In this document: piece after piece, positions 62,019 to 64,000 of the stretch
Numbering within the stretch: the stretch's first letter is position 1
Layout of the letters: each line of letters begins with the position of its first letter
Assembly: GCF_000314855.2 (NCBI RefSeq)
Contig: NZ_KB233225.1
Span: 1 to 64,000 of the forward strand
Direction of reading: 5' to 3'
Length of the DNA: 64,000 bases
DNA from: Providencia burhodogranariea DSM 19968
GTDB lineage: Bacteria > Pseudomonadota > Gammaproteobacteria > Enterobacterales > Enterobacteriaceae
Made by a program: the position numbers and the translations under genes
Notes under the pieces: model-generated
The model's database searches: none
The model's input: the letters and a program-made list of their open reading frames with translations, nothing else
What the model was told of the DNA's origin: nothing

Positions 62019-63305
62019 ATGCAACTCATTATGAGTCTGGTCGGGATGGCAGTGCTAATTGGTATTGCCGTGCTGTTTTCCAGTAATCGTCGAGCGATTA
62101 AACTCCGCACTGTTGGCGGAGCTTTTATCATTCAACTCGCAATTGGCGCTCTTGTTCTCTACGTACCTGCTGGACGCAGCGTCTTAGAGGGAATGTCTAA
62201 TGCGGTCTCTAAAGTCATTGGCTATGGCCAAGACGGAATGAGTTTCATCTTTGGTGGCCTTGTTTCTGACAAAATGTTTGAACTGTTTGGCGGCGGTGGC
62301 TTTGTTTTCGCCTTACGTGTTCTACCTATCATCGTGTTTTTCTCTTCTTTAATTGCGGTATTGTATTACCTCGGCGTTATGCAACTTGTCATCAAAGTGC
62401 TAGGTGGTGGTCTGCAAAAAGTATTAGGTACCTCAAGAACTGAGTCATTATCTGCAACGGCGAATATCTTCGTTGGTCAAACTGAAGCACCTTTAGTGGT
62501 CCGCCCCTATATTGCAACGATGACAAATTCTGAATTGTTTGCGGTAATGAGCGGTGGTTTAGCCTCTGTCGCGGGTTCTGTTTTGGCGGGTTATGCTCAG
62601 ATGGGCGTACCAATGGAATACCTGATTGCGGCATCATTTATGGCGGCTCCGGGTGGTCTATTGTTCGCTAAATTATTGGTTCCTGAAACGGAAGATTACC
62701 GAGATAGAACGAATGCTGAAGAGTTAGTTGCAGAAGATGAGCGTCCAGCTAATATCATTGATGCAGCGGCATCAGGCGCAGCTTCTGGTATGCAATTAGC
62801 CTTAAACGTCGGTGCAATGCTATTGGCATTTATCGCACTAATTGCATTGATTAACGGTATTTTAGGTGGTGTTGGTGGTTGGTTTGACTACCCGGAACTT
62901 TCTCTCGAATTAATTCTTGGTTGGTTGTTTGCTCCAATCGCTTATCTGATTGGTGTACCATGGAATGAAGCAACCATAGCAGGTTCTTTCATTGGTCAAA
63001 AAATTGTTGTTAACGAATTTGTTGCCTTTATGAACTTCGGTGAATATATGAAGGCGGATGCGGATGTCATTGCAGCAGGTAAACAAGTCCTTTCTGATAA
63101 TTCCAAAGCAATTATTTCATTCGCACTATGTGGATTCGCTAACCTATCTTCAGTTGCTATCTTAATCGGTGGATTAGGTGGTATGGCACCTAATCGTCGT
63201 AGTGATGTTGCTCGCCTTGGTATGAAAGCAGTACTTGCGGGTACCCTCTCTAACTTGATGAGTGCAACAATTGCGGGTCTGTTCTTAACTCTCGCATTAA
63301 TATAA
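62019..63305 (+). CDS. Concentrative nucleoside transporter, NupC family
   Basis: About 428 residues from the ATG at 62019 ([20 protein letters not shown]), chosen for AGGGA eight bases upstream; a GTG at 62001 is in frame. It is an inner-membrane cation-coupled nucleoside importer. The family signature is present: [40 protein letters not shown] (substrate site), [23 protein letters not shown]. NupC itself has about 400 residues; YeiM and YeiJ are near 416, so the precise paralogue cannot be fixed. It lies directly before deoC and behind a CRP site. Confidence 0.9.
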   Translation: MQLIMSLVGMAVLIGIAVLFSSNRRAIKLRTVGGAFIIQLAIGALVLYVPAGRSVLEGMSNAVSKVIGYGQDGMSFIFGGLVSDKMFELFGGGGFVFALRVLPIIVFFSSLIAVLYYLGVMQLVIKVLGGGLQKVLGTSRTESLSATANIFVGQTEAPLVVRPYIATMTNSELFAVMSGGLASVAGSVLAGYAQMGVPMEYLIAASFMAAPGGLLFAKLLVPETEDYRDRTNAEELVAEDERPANIIDAAASGAASGMQLALNVGAMLLAFIALIALINGILGGVGGWFDYPELSLELILGWLFAPIAYLIGVPWNEATIAGSFIGQKIVVNEFVAFMNFGEYMKADADVIAAGKQVLSDNSKAIISFALCGFANLSSVAILIGGLGGMAPNRRSDVARLGMKAVLAGTLSNLMSATIAGLFLTLALI

Positions 63306-63319
63306 TTCCCTGATTTAGG

Positions 63320-63346
63320 CGGAAGGGCATTTGCCCTTCCGTTTTT
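63320..63346 (+). terminator. Rho-independent terminator after the nucleoside transporter
   Basis: CGGAAGGGC (63320-63328) pairs perfectly with GCCCTTCCG (63333-63341) over an ATTT loop, followed by five Ts. It separates the transporter from deoC, which must have its own promoter. Confidence 0.95.
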
Positions 63347-63878
63347 ATTATTTTTATTTATATTCTTGTTACTTTTTATATTATTCCTCTAATTTTAAAC
63401 TACGCTTAATCAAGTGTATTGATACGGTAACTCAATGAATAAAGGTCACATATCCTTCATATTTCAATCGGTATAGCGAGTATCGAAAATATTGAATGGC
63501 GTTCAGTGAGTTAAATGGCAGTGTTATCGTAATTTTAGGTTTTTCCGTAGATATAACTATGCAGGTCGTTTACATGCAACACCGATTATTTGGTGTATAA
63601 TGTTGATGAGATTCACAATTTTACATTTAACAATGTAACAGTAAGGTAATTAATGTGATTTTAAGCACATAAAATACCTCTATTACATGGTCAAATAGGT
63701 TTAAGTTAGCTGCTATGGACTGCTAGTTCTCAGAGTGGAGACACTCTAGGGCATTGTGCGGTGAAAAGGAATTCAGCTGCTACACTCGGATTTTTTGGGT
63801 AGCATCTTTAAGGAACCAAGCCCGCTCGCCAACAAAGAACGTGTTGTTCTGACAGAATTCACAACGTTGGAGAGTTTT
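63347..63878. promoter_or_regulatory. Control region of deoC
   Basis: About 530 bp without a gene. A CRP-like site lies at 63654-63669 and a short inverted repeat TTACAT-N6-ATGTAA at 63621-63638, 15 bp upstream of it. A diverged copy of the dispersed repeat covers about 63450-63600 (TTTACATGCAACACCGATTATTTGG at its right end). This arrangement resembles the CRP/CytR-controlled deo promoters. Confidence 0.55.
63654..63669. promoter_or_regulatory. CRP site upstream of deoC
   Basis: TGTGATTTTAAGCACA matches TGTGA-N6-TCACA except for one base. It is about 210 bp before the deoC start. Confidence 0.65.
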
Positions 63879-64000
63879 ATGACTGATTTAACTGCAGCTG
63901 CGCAACGCGCACTGAGCCTGATGGATTTAACCACCCTGAATGATGATGACACTGATGAAAAAGTGATCGCATTATGCCATCAAGCAAAAAGCCCAGCGGG
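63879..64000 (+). CDS. deoC: Deoxyribose-phosphate aldolase, N-terminal part
   Basis: The first 40 codons of deoC run off the right edge. The start [20 protein letters not shown] and [19 protein letters not shown] are almost those of E. coli DeoC. The ATG has GGAGAG upstream. The enzyme splits 2-deoxyribose 5-phosphate into acetaldehyde and glyceraldehyde 3-phosphate, the last step of deoxynucleoside use, fitting the transporter before it. Confidence 0.93.
   Translation, partial: MTDLTAAAQRALSLMDLTTLNDDDTDEKVIALCHQAKSPA

Noticed and set aside
61850-62086. 78-codon frame overlapping the transporter start
   Set aside because: It begins without a ribosome binding site, overlaps the confident transporter frame and resembles no known protein.

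Overview
The window looks like chromosome from an AT-rich member of the Enterobacterales, most probably Morganellaceae and close to Providencia. This is inferred from gene order and from remembered protein families, since no database was searched. Three things support it: a complete mrpABCDEFGH-type (Proteus/Providencia) fimbrial operon, gene blocks in the order known from E. coli (narXL/narK/narGHJI, cmtBA-yggPFDC, tRNA-Leu/rsmC/holD/rimI, prfC/osmY/yjjU/yjjV/deoC), and very AT-rich intergenic DNA carrying a dispersed palindromic repeat of about 107 bp.

Layout. 1-2700: gene-poor DNA with a heptanucleotide tandem array, a degenerate direct-repeat pair and a decayed LysE-family exporter. 2711-10508: MrpJ-like HTH regulator followed by a chaperone-usher fimbrial operon (major pilin, minor pilin, usher, chaperone, three minor subunits, tip adhesin). 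10645-11902 (minus): a small membrane protein and a ToxR/PsaE-like membrane-bound winged-helix regulator. 12572-15800 (minus): idi and the NarL/NarX nitrate two-component system. 16296-24454: narK and narGHJI, giving nitrate uptake and respiratory reduction. 24513-28075: a DUF808 membrane protein, a WaaH-like glycosyltransferase and a nucleoside hydrolase. 28413-36890: a probable amine or aldehyde catabolic region with two LuxR-type regulators, a PuuB-like FAD oxidase, a cupin, an aldehyde dehydrogenase, an SDR, an APC permease and an unknown protein. 37071-42658: a secreted Fes-like esterase, alkaline phosphatase PhoA behind a clear Pho box, and a YjbB-type Na/phosphate transporter. 42914-43174: a tiny membrane protein behind a perfect Fur box. 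43335-48981 (minus): the cmtB-cmtA-yggP-yggF-yggD-yggC sugar PTS cluster. 49496-51792: tRNA-Leu(CAG), rsmC, holD, rimI. 51919-57029: an autotransporter whose passenger is a class A (PAP2) acid phosphatase, then a divergent LysR / D-malate-type dehydrogenase pair. 57259-64000: prfC, a BON lipoprotein, yjjU, yjjV, a CNT nucleoside transporter and the start of deoC.

How the genes fit together. The nitrate genes form a full sensing, uptake and reduction module, with an FNR-like box in front of narK. PhoA, YjbB and possibly the phosphatase autotransporter point to phosphate scavenging: the autotransporter promoter carries two TCAT elements at the same 11-bp spacing as the phoA Pho box, and the same distance to a -10-like hexamer. 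The CNT transporter and deoC each have a CRP-like site upstream and serve nucleoside use. The most unusual items are the Pho-box candidate on the phosphatase autotransporter, the membrane regulator with a (TA)6 linker encoded by a hexanucleotide microsatellite, the Fur-boxed small membrane protein, the recurring ATGTTAA-type motif in the amine region, and the repeat sitting inside the ygg cluster.
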